NCBI RefSeq assembly: GCF_001866075.3
Contig: NZ_CP063356.1
Location: forward strand, 248,001-312,000
Origin: Anaerobacillus isosaccharinicus
Lineage (GTDB): Bacteria > Bacillota > Bacilli > Bacillales > Anaerobacillaceae
Reading direction: 5' to 3'
DNA length: 64,000 bases
The notes below the pieces were generated by a model. That model was given only the letters and a program-made list of their open reading frames with translations, ran no database searches and had not been told where the DNA came from. Shown here piece by piece: positions 53,988-63,113 of this stretch. Each line of letters begins with the position of its first letter. The first letter of the stretch is position 1. Made by a program: the position numbers and the translations under genes.

Positions 53988-54188
53988 ATTCCAAGCCGCC
54001 TTTTTTTGCAGTGAATGATTCCCGAATAATGTAATGGCACTTAAATTTCCTGTAAATTGGCATGGAGCTAGGGCACCCACAATTCCAAGCAAAAGTGCTG
54101 ATAAGATTGGAATGTGTTCTGTTCCATATGCAGCATTCATAAATGGCTCACTAAAAAAATGACTTATTTGCTGAAAAAATTGATACAT
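53988..54188 (-). pseudogene. CcdA/DsbD-like membrane protein, N-terminal fragment (split by IS-C)
   Basis: First part of the split gene: ILSALLLGIVGALAPCQFTGNLSAITLFGN with the first conserved Cys, up to KKAAWN at the target duplication. In the present sequence the frame runs on into the IS end for 11 or so foreign residues and stops at 53952. AGGGGCG ribosome site before ATG 54188. Confidence 0.8.
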
Positions 54189-54361
54189 ACTTCGCCCCTC
54201 ATTTCTTCTGTTTGTTTCATTGTTTCATAGTTTATACGAAAAATATAGAGGAAGTATGAAGAAACATTGGCAAAGGTATGATAATGGCTTTTGACCCCTG
54301 TAGCTATTGCAAAATCATTGCGACCTGCAGATATGCAAAAAACACAATTTCCGCAGGTCTT

Positions 54362-54395
54362 TTACAATTCATAATTCATAATTCATAATGTATCT
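54362..54395. repeat. Short AATTCATA tandem run (repeat element 8)
   Basis: ACAATTCATAATTCATAATT, three tandem octamers, ending at the pirin gene stop codon. Same sequence type is found at the right end of element 1 (6342-6361). Confidence 0.5.
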
Positions 54396-55096
54396 CAAGG
54401 TAAATCGATGAGTAAGAATCGTGAATTTTCTTTCGCATTAATCACAATCGTTGACGTTTCGTTAATTCGTGCAGTATCTCTTTTTTTTAGCTCATACTGA
54501 TTATTAAAGACGATTTGACCTTCAATAACAAACAAGTATATTTTTCGGCCTTGTTCTTGAGTAAAAGTAATCTCATTTTCCTTTTCTAAATCTGAAAGAT
54601 ACAAAGTGGTATCCTGCTGAATGTGAGCCACGTTTTCTAATGCGTTATGCGAGACAATTGGTAAGAGATTGTTTCTTAATTTTTCTACAGAAAAAGCTGT
54701 TTTTTCGTAAGACGGCTTTAAGTTTTCAGTATCGGGCTGAATCCAAAGCTGTAAAAAACTAACTGGTTTTTCTTTTGAAGGATTTGTTTCAGAATGAAAT
54801 ATTCCTGTCCCAGCTGTCATTCTTTGAATTTCCCCAAACGTTGTCGTTGCCGTATGACCTTCACTATCCTCATGCTCTAATTCCCCATCTAAAACAATCG
54901 AAACAATTTCCATCTCTTTATGGGGATGTCTACCAAAGCCATTATTTGGCTGGACAATGTCATCATTAAATACTCTGAGTGGTCCAAATTGAAGGTTATC
55001 TGGGTCATAATAATTAGCAAAAGAAAAACTAAAACTGCTATTAAGCCAACCATGATCTGCTTTGTATCGCTCATTGTCACGAATTATTTTTATCAT
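54395..55096 (-). CDS. Pirin family protein (YhhW-like)
   Basis: Bicupin protein of the pirin family; some members are quercetin dioxygenases or redox sensors. 233 residues. Metal ligands in the N-terminal cupin: FGRHPHKEMEIVS (His, His), LEHEDSEGH, GTGIFHSETN with EMEI-type Glu. ATG 55096 (MIKIIRD) with AAGGGTGG upstream; four extra codons to 55108 are unlikely. Divergent from the next gene across a 230-base gap. Confidence 0.88.
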   Translation of the reverse strand: MIKIIRDNERYKADHGWLNSSFSFSFANYYDPDNLQFGPLRVFNDDIVQPNNGFGRHPHKEMEIVSIVLDGELEHEDSEGHTATTTFGEIQRMTAGTGIFHSETNPSKEKPVSFLQLWIQPDTENLKPSYEKTAFSVEKLRNNLLPIVSHNALENVAHIQQDTTLYLSDLEKENEITFTQEQGRKIYLFVIEGQIVFNNQYELKKRDTARINETSTIVINAKENSRFLLIDLP

Positions 55097-55327
55097 TACT
55101 ACTACCACCCTTCTTCTATTACTAGTATTATTAATTGAAACTAGTTATAACGCAAATAAATTGCATATATCGGTTAGTTTTATTACTTTTTACTTTAATG
55201 AATTTTATAATTCCATATTATCGTAATTAGGATAAAGCCACTTGCAACTACATTTAAGTTGATATTTTTTTTTTGTATTGATGAAATTCACCCACATAGA
55301 AGCAACTTTGAGGAGGATTACTTTACT

Positions 55328-55957
55328 GTGAGGATATTATTATTAGGCGCAACAGGCAGAGTTGGAAGCAAGCTCTTAACACTTGCATTAGCAGATGGAC
55401 ATCAAGTTACAGCCTTTGTCCGAGACGAAAACAAGCTTAAAACAAATCACCCTGCAATGAAGACTTTTATCGGTAACACACTAAATAAAGAAGATATTGT
55501 TGCTGCCATGCCAAACCATGATATCGTGATAAGTGCAATGGGCACTGATGGAAAAGAAACATTATCAGAAAGTATGCCCTATATCGTTGAAGCTATGATC
55601 GATAATGGCATGAAACGAATTATTACAATAGGAACGGCTGGAATTTTGAAAAGCAGACAATCACCAGAACTTTATCGATTTCAATCATCTGAAACAAAGC
55701 GGAGAAGCCCGAAAGCAACACGAGCTTCTGAAGACCACCGATCCGCATATGAAACTTTAACAATTTCTTCCTTAGATTGGACGGTTGTTTGCCCTACCTA
55801 TTTACCCGATGGCGAAGAAATTGGTACCTACCGCTGCGAAGTTGATTTTCTACCCGTTAACGGCGAAAGGATTTCTGTTCCTGATACAGCTATGTTTGCT
55901 TACAATCAAATTGCCGCTACCCAATACCTTAAGTGCAGAGTTGGACTCGCTTATTAG
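55328..55957 (+). CDS. NAD(P)-binding (NmrA/SDR-like) protein
   Basis: 209 residues, atypical short-chain dehydrogenase fold: RILLLGATGRVGSKLLTLALADGH (nucleotide loop GxxGxxG), TAFVRDENKL, DIVISAMGTDG, RIITIGTAGIL. No classical Tyr-Lys catalytic pair is evident, as in NmrA-like proteins, so it may be a flavin/NADPH reductase or a redox sensor. GTG 55328 with GAGGAGG upstream; the longer frame from 55259 lacks a ribosome site. Confidence 0.83.
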   Translation: MRILLLGATGRVGSKLLTLALADGHQVTAFVRDENKLKTNHPAMKTFIGNTLNKEDIVAAMPNHDIVISAMGTDGKETLSESMPYIVEAMIDNGMKRIITIGTAGILKSRQSPELYRFQSSETKRRSPKATRASEDHRSAYETLTISSLDWTVVCPTYLPDGEEIGTYRCEVDFLPVNGERISVPDTAMFAYNQIAATQYLKCRVGLAY

Positions 55958-56088
55958 TTGGGACTTTAGTTTTGAATGGGATAATTGTTAAGAACATGGA
56001 TGCCAGCAAATTTATCGGACAATTGCTCCATTTTGAAAAACGAAGGCTCTATTGATTGCAAAATAACGGATCTCATGTCCGATACCAA

Positions 56089-56126
56089 AGAAAACCTCCT
56101 TGTGAAAAAATCACAAGGAGGTTTTC
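56089..56126. terminator. Bidirectional terminator between SDR-like gene and bmrD
   Basis: GAAAACCTCCTTGTGA-AAAAA-TCACAAGGAGGTTTTC, perfect 16-base arms. Shared by converging genes. Confidence 0.9.
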
Positions 56127-56185
56127 ATACTTCAAATTACATCGTAGCACTACCCACACAACTCTACACTCTAAACTCCTACCAC

Positions 56186-58207
56186 CTACACAACCTTCGC
56201 ATTCTCAATCTTCTTACCAATCTGAAGTTGATACATTTGATAGTACTTGCCTTTTAGCTGCATAAGTTGATTGTGGTTGCCTTTTTCTATGATCCTACCA
56301 CCATCAAGAACTAAAATTTGATCAGCATTCTTAATCGTTGATAAACGGTGGGCAATAATAAATGTTGTTCGGCCTTGCTTTAAGACTTCCAACGCATCTT
56401 GAATAATTGCTTCCGTTTCTGTATCGACACTAGCTGTTGCTTCATCCAAGATCAAGATCGCTGGGTTAAAAGCAAGTGCTCTAGCAAAGGATATCAATTG
56501 ACGTTCACCTGCTGAAAGAGTGCTTCCCTTTTCGATGACGGGTTCATCTAAACCTTTCTCTAGCCGGTCAAATAATTTATCAGCACCTACATCTCGTATC
56601 GCCTTTTCTACTTGCTCTCTCGTGATCCGTGGATCATTTAAGCTTATATTCGAAGCAATTGTTCCGGTAAATAAAAATGGATCCTGGAGAACGATTCCCA
56701 TATGCTCTCTTAATTCTTGCTTTGATATGTTTAAGATATCAATACCATCAATCGTAATTTTACCGATGCTATGATCATAAAAACGGAACAATACATTCAT
56801 AATTGAACTTTTACCAGATCCGGTATGACCAACTAAGGCTACGGTGTCTCCTTGCATCGCTTCAAACGAAATGTTTTTCAGGACATGATCATTTTCTGTA
56901 TAGGCAAATGAGACGTTTTCAAAACGAACATTCCCTTTATATCTAGGCAATGTTTTATCCGAAACATCGACGCCTGTTTCATCTAGTAACTCAAAAACCC
57001 TTTCTCCTGCAACACGCGCTTGTTCGAGCTGTGCTAATTGATTTACTAATTGGGAAATCGGTTGAAAAAGACGGTTTAAGTAGTCGACAAAGGCATATAA
57101 AACACCTAGTGAAATCACTGTACCTACTCCAAGAGAAGCTCCACCGAAATACCAGATTAGCGCTACGAAAGCTAGGTTCCGAAACACGCCGACCAAGTTA
57201 TGTGAAGTTAACGAGTTTAACTTTAGCAATTTACTTTGGTACGTGAAGTGTTCCTTATTAAGCTTATTAAACTCCTCATTAGATTTCTTCTCTCTTCCAA
57301 ACGCTTGAATAATCCGCATCCCTTGAATTGACTCGTTTATCATTCCATTAATTTCACTTAGTACAGAGCGAATACGGTGATTGTATTTTGATGCATAAAC
57401 TCGGTAAAATTTAATCCAAACGACTAATATAGGGACTAAAATTAAGCAGATAAGAGCTAATTTTGCATCTAGTAAAAATAATGCAATATAAATCCCTGCC
57501 ATGTAAATAATTGAAGTGAAAAAAGTTGCCAGTACTGTTACATACAAATCTCGAATTGCTTCTGTATCATTTGTTACCCTTGATACTATTTTTCCTGCTG
57601 GGAGTCGGTCAAAATAACTGACAGGCAGTTTTTGAATATGAGCAAACACATCAAGACGCATTTTCTGGATGATTTTATTAGCTGATGTTTGTAATAAATA
57701 TTTCTGTCCATAATGTAACACCGAAGCAATACAAATCAATCCGAAATAAAGTAACATAAGCAAAATAAGCTTCGGTACTTCTGGTTTAAAAAAAGCAAAT
57801 GCTTCTTGACTTGATAACTTAACAACTGGATAGATAGCCTCTTCTCCTTGATTGGTAATCCGTAGTTGGTCTTCACTCAATTCTCTTTTTCCATCGAAGG
57901 AAATTGGTTCATCAATAAAATAGTAATCTCGACTAACTTGTAAAATACGAACTTCCTTTAATAGTTCGTGGTTTTCTATCCGATCTTCTCGAATAAAAAA
58001 ACGTTTGTGTAATTGGACCGCATTCTCACTTTCAGCCGTTTCATACCATGGAAACTCTACTCCTAAAATATGAGTATCAATCATTTTCTTGGCAATGAAA
58101 GGACCTGTTAACTCAGCAGCAACAGCTACTGTTAACAATGCTAATGCTACTAGGATCGACTTCTTAAAAGTAAGGGCATATTGAAACAATCGTTTACTTA
58201 CACTCAT
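56186..58207 (-). CDS. bmrD: Multidrug ABC exporter half-transporter BmrD (YheH)
   Basis: 673 residues, same length as B. subtilis BmrD. Six-helix membrane domain with a long extracytoplasmic insertion between helices 1 and 2 (about residues 45-145, typical of this subunit), then an ATPase domain: Walker A GHTGSGKSS, signature LSAGERQLISFARAL (non-canonical), Walker B ILILDEATASVD with the catalytic Glu, switch IIAHRLST. Starts immediately after the bmrC stop (TAAATG). Confidence 0.92.
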   Translation of the reverse strand: MSVSKRLFQYALTFKKSILVALALLTVAVAAELTGPFIAKKMIDTHILGVEFPWYETAESENAVQLHKRFFIREDRIENHELLKEVRILQVSRDYYFIDEPISFDGKRELSEDQLRITNQGEEAIYPVVKLSSQEAFAFFKPEVPKLILLMLLYFGLICIASVLHYGQKYLLQTSANKIIQKMRLDVFAHIQKLPVSYFDRLPAGKIVSRVTNDTEAIRDLYVTVLATFFTSIIYMAGIYIALFLLDAKLALICLILVPILVVWIKFYRVYASKYNHRIRSVLSEINGMINESIQGMRIIQAFGREKKSNEEFNKLNKEHFTYQSKLLKLNSLTSHNLVGVFRNLAFVALIWYFGGASLGVGTVISLGVLYAFVDYLNRLFQPISQLVNQLAQLEQARVAGERVFELLDETGVDVSDKTLPRYKGNVRFENVSFAYTENDHVLKNISFEAMQGDTVALVGHTGSGKSSIMNVLFRFYDHSIGKITIDGIDILNISKQELREHMGIVLQDPFLFTGTIASNISLNDPRITREQVEKAIRDVGADKLFDRLEKGLDEPVIEKGSTLSAGERQLISFARALAFNPAILILDEATASVDTETEAIIQDALEVLKQGRTTFIIAHRLSTIKNADQILVLDGGRIIEKGNHNQLMQLKGKYYQMYQLQIGKKIENAKVV

Positions 58208-59965
58208 TTAGTTCACCTGCCCTTCGTTTGTGCTCGCTTCTAGGAGTTGATGTTCATACTGTTGTTTGTACCAACCATTATTGTTGATCAATTGTTCGTG
58301 CGTTCCTTCTTCAACCACTTCGCCATCTTCCAAAACAAAAATACAAACGGCATGTTTCACAGCAGATAGACGATGTGTGGAAATGAAAGTTGTTTTTCCG
58401 CCTCGTTCACGACGAATATTATCAATAATCTGCGATTCTGTTTTCCCATCAACAGCTGACATTGCATCATCTAAAATAAGAATTTCAGGGTTAACAAGTA
58501 ACGCCCTTGCAATCGAAATACGCTGTTTTTGTCCACCTGATAACGAAACTCCTTTTTCACCAACAAGGGTCTCGAGTCCAAGTGGTAGTGTCGCTACGTC
58601 ATTTTTAAAGCTAGACAATTCCAAGACACGATAAAGCTCATGTTCACTAGCATCTTCTCTACCAAATAAAATATTTTCTTTTATTGTTCTTGAAAATAAG
58701 ATTTGTTCTTGGGGAACATAACCAATCCAGCTTTTTAATGTATTCATATCAATTTGCTCAAGAGAAACGCCGGAGATGGTAATCGCTCCAGATCCAATTG
58801 GATATTCTCTTAATAACTGTTTTAGTAAGGTTGTTTTACCACTACCTGTTTTTCCAACAACGCCTAATGTTTGGCCAGGTTGTAATGAAAAATGAATATG
58901 ACGTAAATTGTCTGTTTGAGAGCTTGGGTAACGGAATGTTACATTTGAAAAAGAAATCGTTTCAGGCTTTTCAATTGTTACCAAAGCACTTCCCTCTGGG
59001 ACATCAGGTTCATAAGTTAACGTTTCAGAAACACGATCTAAAGAAGCATTTCCTCGTTGCATAATATTTATTAGCTCACCAATCGCAAACATTGGCCAAA
59101 TTAACATTCCCAAATAAATATTAAACGTAACTAACTCACCAAGGGTAATTTCATTATGAAAAACGAGAAAGGCTCCGTAACCTAACCCAATTAAATAGCT
59201 AAGTCCAACAAGCACTTTTATCGTCGGATCAAATAAAGCATCGATTTTTGCAACAGAAATATTTTTTTGTAACACATCATCGGTGACATCTTTAAATCGC
59301 TTTTGATCTGGACCCTCTTGTACATAAGCCCGGACAACTCGAACGCCAGCAATGGATTCTAACACTTGATCGTTCATATTTCCGAAAGCGTCTTGCGCTT
59401 TTGTGAAACGTTCATGAATGACTTTCCCATAAACCTTCATGAGTAAAGCCATGATCGGTAAAGGCAATAATGCAGCAATTGTCAGTTTCCAACTGACAAG
59501 AAAGCCCATTGTTAATAAAATAATGAATAAATAAATTGTTGAGTCTACTAATGTTAAAATTCCAAAACCAGCTGTCATCGAGACTGCTTTTAAATCATTT
59601 GTAGCTCGCGCCATTAAATCGCCCGTACGATTTTTTTCGAAAAATGTCGGTGTCATTTTTAACAAGTGGTGCATTATTTTAGAACGGTAGGTTCTTTCTA
59701 AAAGAAAAGCGCCACCAAACAATTTGTTTAGCCAAACGTACGAAAATGCGTACATCATAAGCGTGATTAACCCAAAGATTAATAATAATTGAATGAGCCT
59801 TTCCATCGTCAATGTCCCTTGATGGATAGAATCGATTGAAATTCCAATTAGCTTCGGTGGAATAACCTCTAATAAACTAACAAGACATAAAAATGTGATC
59901 GCAATTGTATACTGTAGCCAATTTTCTTTAAAAAACCAGCTTAATTTTCTTAAAACTGAAAACAA
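58208..59965 (-). CDS. bmrC: Multidrug ABC exporter half-transporter BmrC (YheI)
   Basis: 585 residues, the B. subtilis BmrC length. Membrane domain then ATPase: Walker A GKTGSGKTTLL, signature LSGGQKQRISIARAL, Walker B ILILDDAMSAVD where Asp replaces the catalytic Glu, switch FISTHRLSA. The degenerate site in BmrC and the normal Glu in BmrD mark a heterodimeric exporter with one active ATP site. TTG start 59965 with AAAGGGG upstream. Expression is probably set by the attenuator-like leader at 60.0-60.4 kb. Confidence 0.92.
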   Translation of the reverse strand: MFSVLRKLSWFFKENWLQYTIAITFLCLVSLLEVIPPKLIGISIDSIHQGTLTMERLIQLLLIFGLITLMMYAFSYVWLNKLFGGAFLLERTYRSKIMHHLLKMTPTFFEKNRTGDLMARATNDLKAVSMTAGFGILTLVDSTIYLFIILLTMGFLVSWKLTIAALLPLPIMALLMKVYGKVIHERFTKAQDAFGNMNDQVLESIAGVRVVRAYVQEGPDQKRFKDVTDDVLQKNISVAKIDALFDPTIKVLVGLSYLIGLGYGAFLVFHNEITLGELVTFNIYLGMLIWPMFAIGELINIMQRGNASLDRVSETLTYEPDVPEGSALVTIEKPETISFSNVTFRYPSSQTDNLRHIHFSLQPGQTLGVVGKTGSGKTTLLKQLLREYPIGSGAITISGVSLEQIDMNTLKSWIGYVPQEQILFSRTIKENILFGREDASEHELYRVLELSSFKNDVATLPLGLETLVGEKGVSLSGGQKQRISIARALLVNPEILILDDAMSAVDGKTESQIIDNIRRERGGKTTFISTHRLSAVKHAVCIFVLEDGEVVEEGTHEQLINNNGWYKQQYEHQLLEASTNEGQVN

Positions 59966-60007
59966 GTGGGTTCATCCCCTTTCTTTTTAAGGGAGGCAAG
60001 AGAGTAG

Positions 60008-60088
60008 CTAACCACTCTCCGTCTCTTCTTTTGTTGACTTCTTTACCTTCTCCTCGTAAATAAGAATAAGTTGCAATAATTGCTCCAT
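60008..60088 (-). CDS. Short ORF between attenuator and bmrC
   Basis: 26 codons from ATG 60088 with a strong ribosome site (GGAGGG). Starts MEQLLQLILIYEEK and ends in a charged tail. The stop lies in a hairpin GAGAGT...ACTCTC (60000-60019), 43 bases before the bmrC start. It may be a second leader peptide or couple translation to bmrC. B. subtilis has a small bmrB gene in this place; I cannot claim sequence identity. Confidence 0.6.
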   Translation of the reverse strand: MEQLLQLILIYEEKVKKSTKEETESG

Positions 60089-60121
60089 AATAAATCCCTC
60101 CAAAAATATATTTTTATATAA

Positions 60122-60178
60122 ACACCAAGTTTTGGTGTAAATATCGCAATAAAAAAACACACCACTATTTTGGTGTGC
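60122..60178 (-). terminator. Second terminator-like hairpin and following stem in bmrCD leader
   Basis: GCACACC-AAAATAGT-GGTGTG followed by seven T's (60178-60151), then a second stem ACACCAA-AAC-TTGGTGT (60138-60122). GGTGTG can pair with either CACACC upstream or ACACC downstream, so exclusive folds are possible. Confidence 0.7.
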
Positions 60179-60279
60179 TTTTGTACGCAATTTGCGTCAT
60201 ATCTTATATTTACCGTTCGTGATTCACTGAATTTTTCCATTTTTAATGAAAAAATTAAGTAACTGCCCGAACCAAATAT

Positions 60280-60312
60280 AAAAAGCGCATGTCACACCAT
60301 TGTGACACACGC
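60280..60312 (-). terminator. Candidate attenuator terminator in bmrCD leader
   Basis: GCGTGTGTCACA (60312-60301), loop ATGG, TGTGACATGCGC (60296-60285), then TTTTT: a 12-pair stem with two wobbles. Begins 24 bases after the stop of the 24-codon leader ORF. The 5' arm GTGTGTCACA can pair in nine of ten positions with TGTGACCCAC inside codons 16-19 of the leader. Confidence 0.75.
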
Positions 60313-60335
60313 CTAATTGAATAATTAAAAGTAAA

Positions 60336-60410
60336 TTACTCTATAGAATCCAGGTGGGTCACAGAAGATAATATAAAATTGAATTGGTTTAAATCATTTA
60401 CACGCTTCAT
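60336..60410 (-). CDS. Leader peptide of bmrCD (24 residues, BmrB-like role)
   Basis: ATG 60410 with a very strong ribosome site (AGGGAGGG) and stop at 60336. The peptide begins MKRVNDLNQFNF and ends HLDSIE. Its 3' part overlaps the predicted antiterminator strand (60363-60354). In B. subtilis, bmrCD is controlled by ribosome-mediated attenuation through the leader bmrB, so position and layout fit that mechanism. Confidence 0.7.
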   Translation of the reverse strand: MKRVNDLNQFNFILSSVTHLDSIE

Positions 60411-60585
60411 TGATAACCCTCCCTTTCCAGAAATTTCATAATTTAAGTGCGACTTAATATTACCACCATCAAAAACTTTCTGTCAATAACAATTTTCTAA
60501 ACTATTTTAAAATTTACTTTAACAACTTGTCATACCTGTGGAAAAAAGCTAATTCGGTGACTGACATATTGCGTCACCTTTTTTC

Positions 60586-61212
60586 TTATATCCGTTTCAC
60601 CTTCGCATTAATTAAATCAGCTACAAGGACGTAACGCTGCTTTGCCGGTCCAATATAGGTAAAAGGATAACAGGTGCTAACTGTTAAGGTTGCTTTTGGT
60701 TTCGGTACAATTACAGTTGAATCTTCAGCATCAACGATCCTTACTTTCCTAACTTTATAAGTGAATACTCCGCTACTATTCTCGACCCTGAGCACATCGC
60801 CTCTTGCTACTTCACCTAATTTTCGAAAGACGGTGTCCCGATGCCCGGTCAAGACAGAATTATTATCTTCACCTGGTAAAGCAGTTCCCCTTACATGGCC
60901 AACCCCTTTTAATAATTCATCTTCATTTGTACCGTGGAAAATCGGAATGGCAATACTCAATTTTGGGATTTGTAACTCTCCTATTTCTTCTCCCAAATCT
61001 GGAATGTACTTGTTTGGGAACTGTTTTACTGGTGGCAATGCTAGTGCCTTTTCAGAAATATCACTAGCTTTTGTTACCTCAATTTTTTCAATAGCATTTA
61101 CCCCTTGATAGATAAGGAATATATTAAAAAACAGCACATATAAACCAAAAATAATCAGGATTGCTCCTACAAAGAAGAGCCCGATCTTCCCACTCTTTTT
61201 CGCCGTATTCAA
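60586..61212 (-). CDS. Class D sortase
   Basis: Cell-wall transpeptidase that anchors surface proteins. 208 residues: N-terminal membrane helix (IGLFFVGAILIIFGLYVLFF), then the beta-barrel with LTGHRDTVFRKL (catalytic His), TLTVSTCYPF (catalytic Cys) and KQRYVLVADL (catalytic Arg). Class D assignment from the ELQIPKLSIAIPIFHG start of the domain. TTG 61212 overlaps the substrate gene's stop by 4 bases, so the pair is coupled. Confidence 0.9.
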   Translation of the reverse strand: MNTAKKSGKIGLFFVGAILIIFGLYVLFFNIFLIYQGVNAIEKIEVTKASDISEKALALPPVKQFPNKYIPDLGEEIGELQIPKLSIAIPIFHGTNEDELLKGVGHVRGTALPGEDNNSVLTGHRDTVFRKLGEVARGDVLRVENSSGVFTYKVRKVRIVDAEDSTVIVPKPKATLTVSTCYPFTYIGPAKQRYVLVADLINAKVKRI

Positions 61213-62174
61213 ACGATGACTCTCCTTTTAGCTACAAATAACATGAAAAAACCCGCGATAATGAAGAAGATACTTACTAGAATATTTGTTACAAAATGAC
61301 CTGCTGTTATCGGCAGCTTTGCTACTGTATACATATTTCGATAATCCGTAGCAATTTTTGAAATTTCAGCTAATTGCTCTAGCGACTCGAATATTAAGTG
61401 AGAATGGACCATATCTTCACTAAAACTTAGTGTTGCTAGTACCTCACCGTCTGCGTTGTGAAGGGCGATAAATAAACGAAAATCTTCTAACGCTTCCTCA
61501 GTTAGTAACGTTTCCAGTTTAATTGAGGTCATTTCTTCGTTCTCTACTAAATAATACCTTCCGTCAATCTTTAGTGTTTCTAGTAGTTGATTCCATAAGG
61601 AAAAAACTTCTGCCTTTTCTTCATTTGACAACTCGTCAACACCCTGTAAATATGAAAGTGCCTCTAACGATCGAAAAATACTTTCTAATTTCTGCACATT
61701 AATTTCTACATGACTAATATATTCGAATAAATTTTCCATTTCATTTTCAGTTAATCCAAACAAAGAAAGGAAGTCATTGACTATTGAAAACTCTTCCTGA
61801 TAATTTAGGAAAAATTCAATGTGAAAATCTAGATCTTCAATGAATTTAAAGTCATCTAGTGATTCACCATATTCAGCCAACAAAACTTCTAAATCATGAT
61901 GAGTTAGATTGTATTTTCCAAATAAATTTTGAAGATTTTCATTAGTTATAGGTGTACCTAGAAATGATTTTAATTCTTCGAGGGAATCAAAATCCTCTAT
62001 CGAGTAATCCAAGAACTCTAAATACTCAACCAGTTCTCCAGTTGTCCAATTAAGATTGGTCAAATATTGGTCCAACTGCTCTTCTGTCACTTGAGCTTTA
62101 GCTACTTCCTGTAAACAATTTGTAAAAGACACCGAAACTAAAAAACATATAAAAAACAAAACACTACGCTTCAT
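61209..62174 (-). CDS. Sortase-anchored acidic surface protein
   Basis: 321 residues, strongly acidic: secretion signal (SVLFFICFLVSVSF), repeating Leu/Glu-rich helical segments such as LVEYLEFLDYSIEDFDSLEE and VLLAEYGESLDDFKFIEDL, and a C-terminal sorting signal LPITA followed by a hydrophobic helix and KRR. It matches the 'processed acidic surface protein' type found beside class D sortases in Bacillaceae. Substrate of the downstream sortase by context. GGAGG ribosome site before ATG 62174. Confidence 0.87.
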   Translation of the reverse strand: MKRSVLFFICFLVSVSFTNCLQEVAKAQVTEEQLDQYLTNLNWTTGELVEYLEFLDYSIEDFDSLEELKSFLGTPITNENLQNLFGKYNLTHHDLEVLLAEYGESLDDFKFIEDLDFHIEFFLNYQEEFSIVNDFLSLFGLTENEMENLFEYISHVEINVQKLESIFRSLEALSYLQGVDELSNEEKAEVFSLWNQLLETLKIDGRYYLVENEEMTSIKLETLLTEEALEDFRLFIALHNADGEVLATLSFSEDMVHSHLIFESLEQLAEISKIATDYRNMYTVAKLPITAGHFVTNILVSIFFIIAGFFMLFVAKRRVIV

Positions 62175-62245
62175 TATTTATCCTCCTACTAAATGAGATA
62201 ATAAAGGTAGTGTTTGTTTTATAAAGAAAAATATACCAATCGAAC

Positions 62246-62911
62246 TTAAAATTGGAGCGCTCGATTCCGATTATTCGTATCAAGTATTTGCAGTAAATCT
62301 GCGAGTGTATACTTACCACGATCTTGTATATGCTTTAATAATTCACAAAATAAGTGCGCAGTCGTTAACGCATCCCCTATAGCTGAATGCCTTTGAAAAA
62401 TTTTTGTACTAAATGTCTTAGCGTAATTTTCCAAATCTCTCATATCCCAAGACGGATTTAAATAGCCAATCATATCAAGCGTATCAAAACAAAGGGGAGA
62501 ATCGTACGAATATTTTTCCCTTGCTAACTCCTTTTTCAACACCATGAGATCAAAACTTATATAATGTCCAACTAAACCATCACTACCACATTCCTCGATA
62601 AAACTGAAAAATTCTTCAATCGATTGTAAAGCTTCTGGTGCCTCGTCTACCATATGATTTTCAATCCCTGTTAACTGAATAATATTATCAGGAATTAGGC
62701 GATTAGGATTAACATACGTTTGAAATTGCTTATCCGTCACTGTTAAATTTTCTACATGAACGGCTCCAATCTCGATTAAGCGGTCTTTAGCCCCTATAGC
62801 AAAGCCAGTTGTTTCTGTATCAAATACTGTAAAAGATAGCTTATCTAAGGGTGTATCAAGTGATGGTTTTCGATCTAATTCATAAGTCATTTTTTTACGT
62901 TTCCAAAACAT
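62246..62911 (-). CDS. DnaQ-like 3'-5' exonuclease (DEDDh)
   Basis: 221 residues. ExoI FTVFDTETTGFAIG (Asp, Glu), ExoII GLVGHYISFDLMVLK (Asp), ExoIII HSAIGDALTTAHLF (His, Asp), and LIEIGAVHVE. Similar to the epsilon-subunit-like stand-alone exonucleases of Bacillaceae. I start at ATG 62911 (GGGGAG upstream) since the longer frame to 62980 adds only a non-family hydrophobic stretch. Probably in one operon with the DUF294 gene upstream, a common pairing. Confidence 0.87.
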   Translation of the reverse strand: MFWKRKKMTYELDRKPSLDTPLDKLSFTVFDTETTGFAIGAKDRLIEIGAVHVENLTVTDKQFQTYVNPNRLIPDNIIQLTGIENHMVDEAPEALQSIEEFFSFIEECGSDGLVGHYISFDLMVLKKELAREKYSYDSPLCFDTLDMIGYLNPSWDMRDLENYAKTFSTKIFQRHSAIGDALTTAHLFCELLKHIQDRGKYTLADLLQILDTNNRNRALQF

Positions 62912-63113
62912 CGCCCACACTCCCCTTTTTATTAAAAAATTCGTACTACTTCTTAACAAATAGAACCACAGACCATTCAACCAATTCCTTAGGTCAGCAA
63001 CTTTATTACGCTGTACTCATAAAATTTAGGACCTACGCCATCGTCTAGCCTATAAAACACAAAGCAAATTACTAGTCGCCACTACCTTATACAGTTACTA
63101 AAAATCTAAACTT
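62912..63113. other. Intergenic region between DUF294 gene and dnaQ-like exonuclease
   Basis: About 200 bases without a supported gene. No clear terminator or strong hairpin noticed, so the two flanking minus-strand genes may be co-transcribed. Confidence 0.4.

Noticed and set aside
55985-56265. Two overlapping plus-strand frames after the SDR-like gene
   Set aside because: They cross the terminator and the 3' end of bmrD and have no family resemblance.
60043-60240. 65-codon frame across the bmrCD leader
   Set aside because: It runs through two hairpins and overlaps a better-supported short ORF in another frame; no ribosome site.
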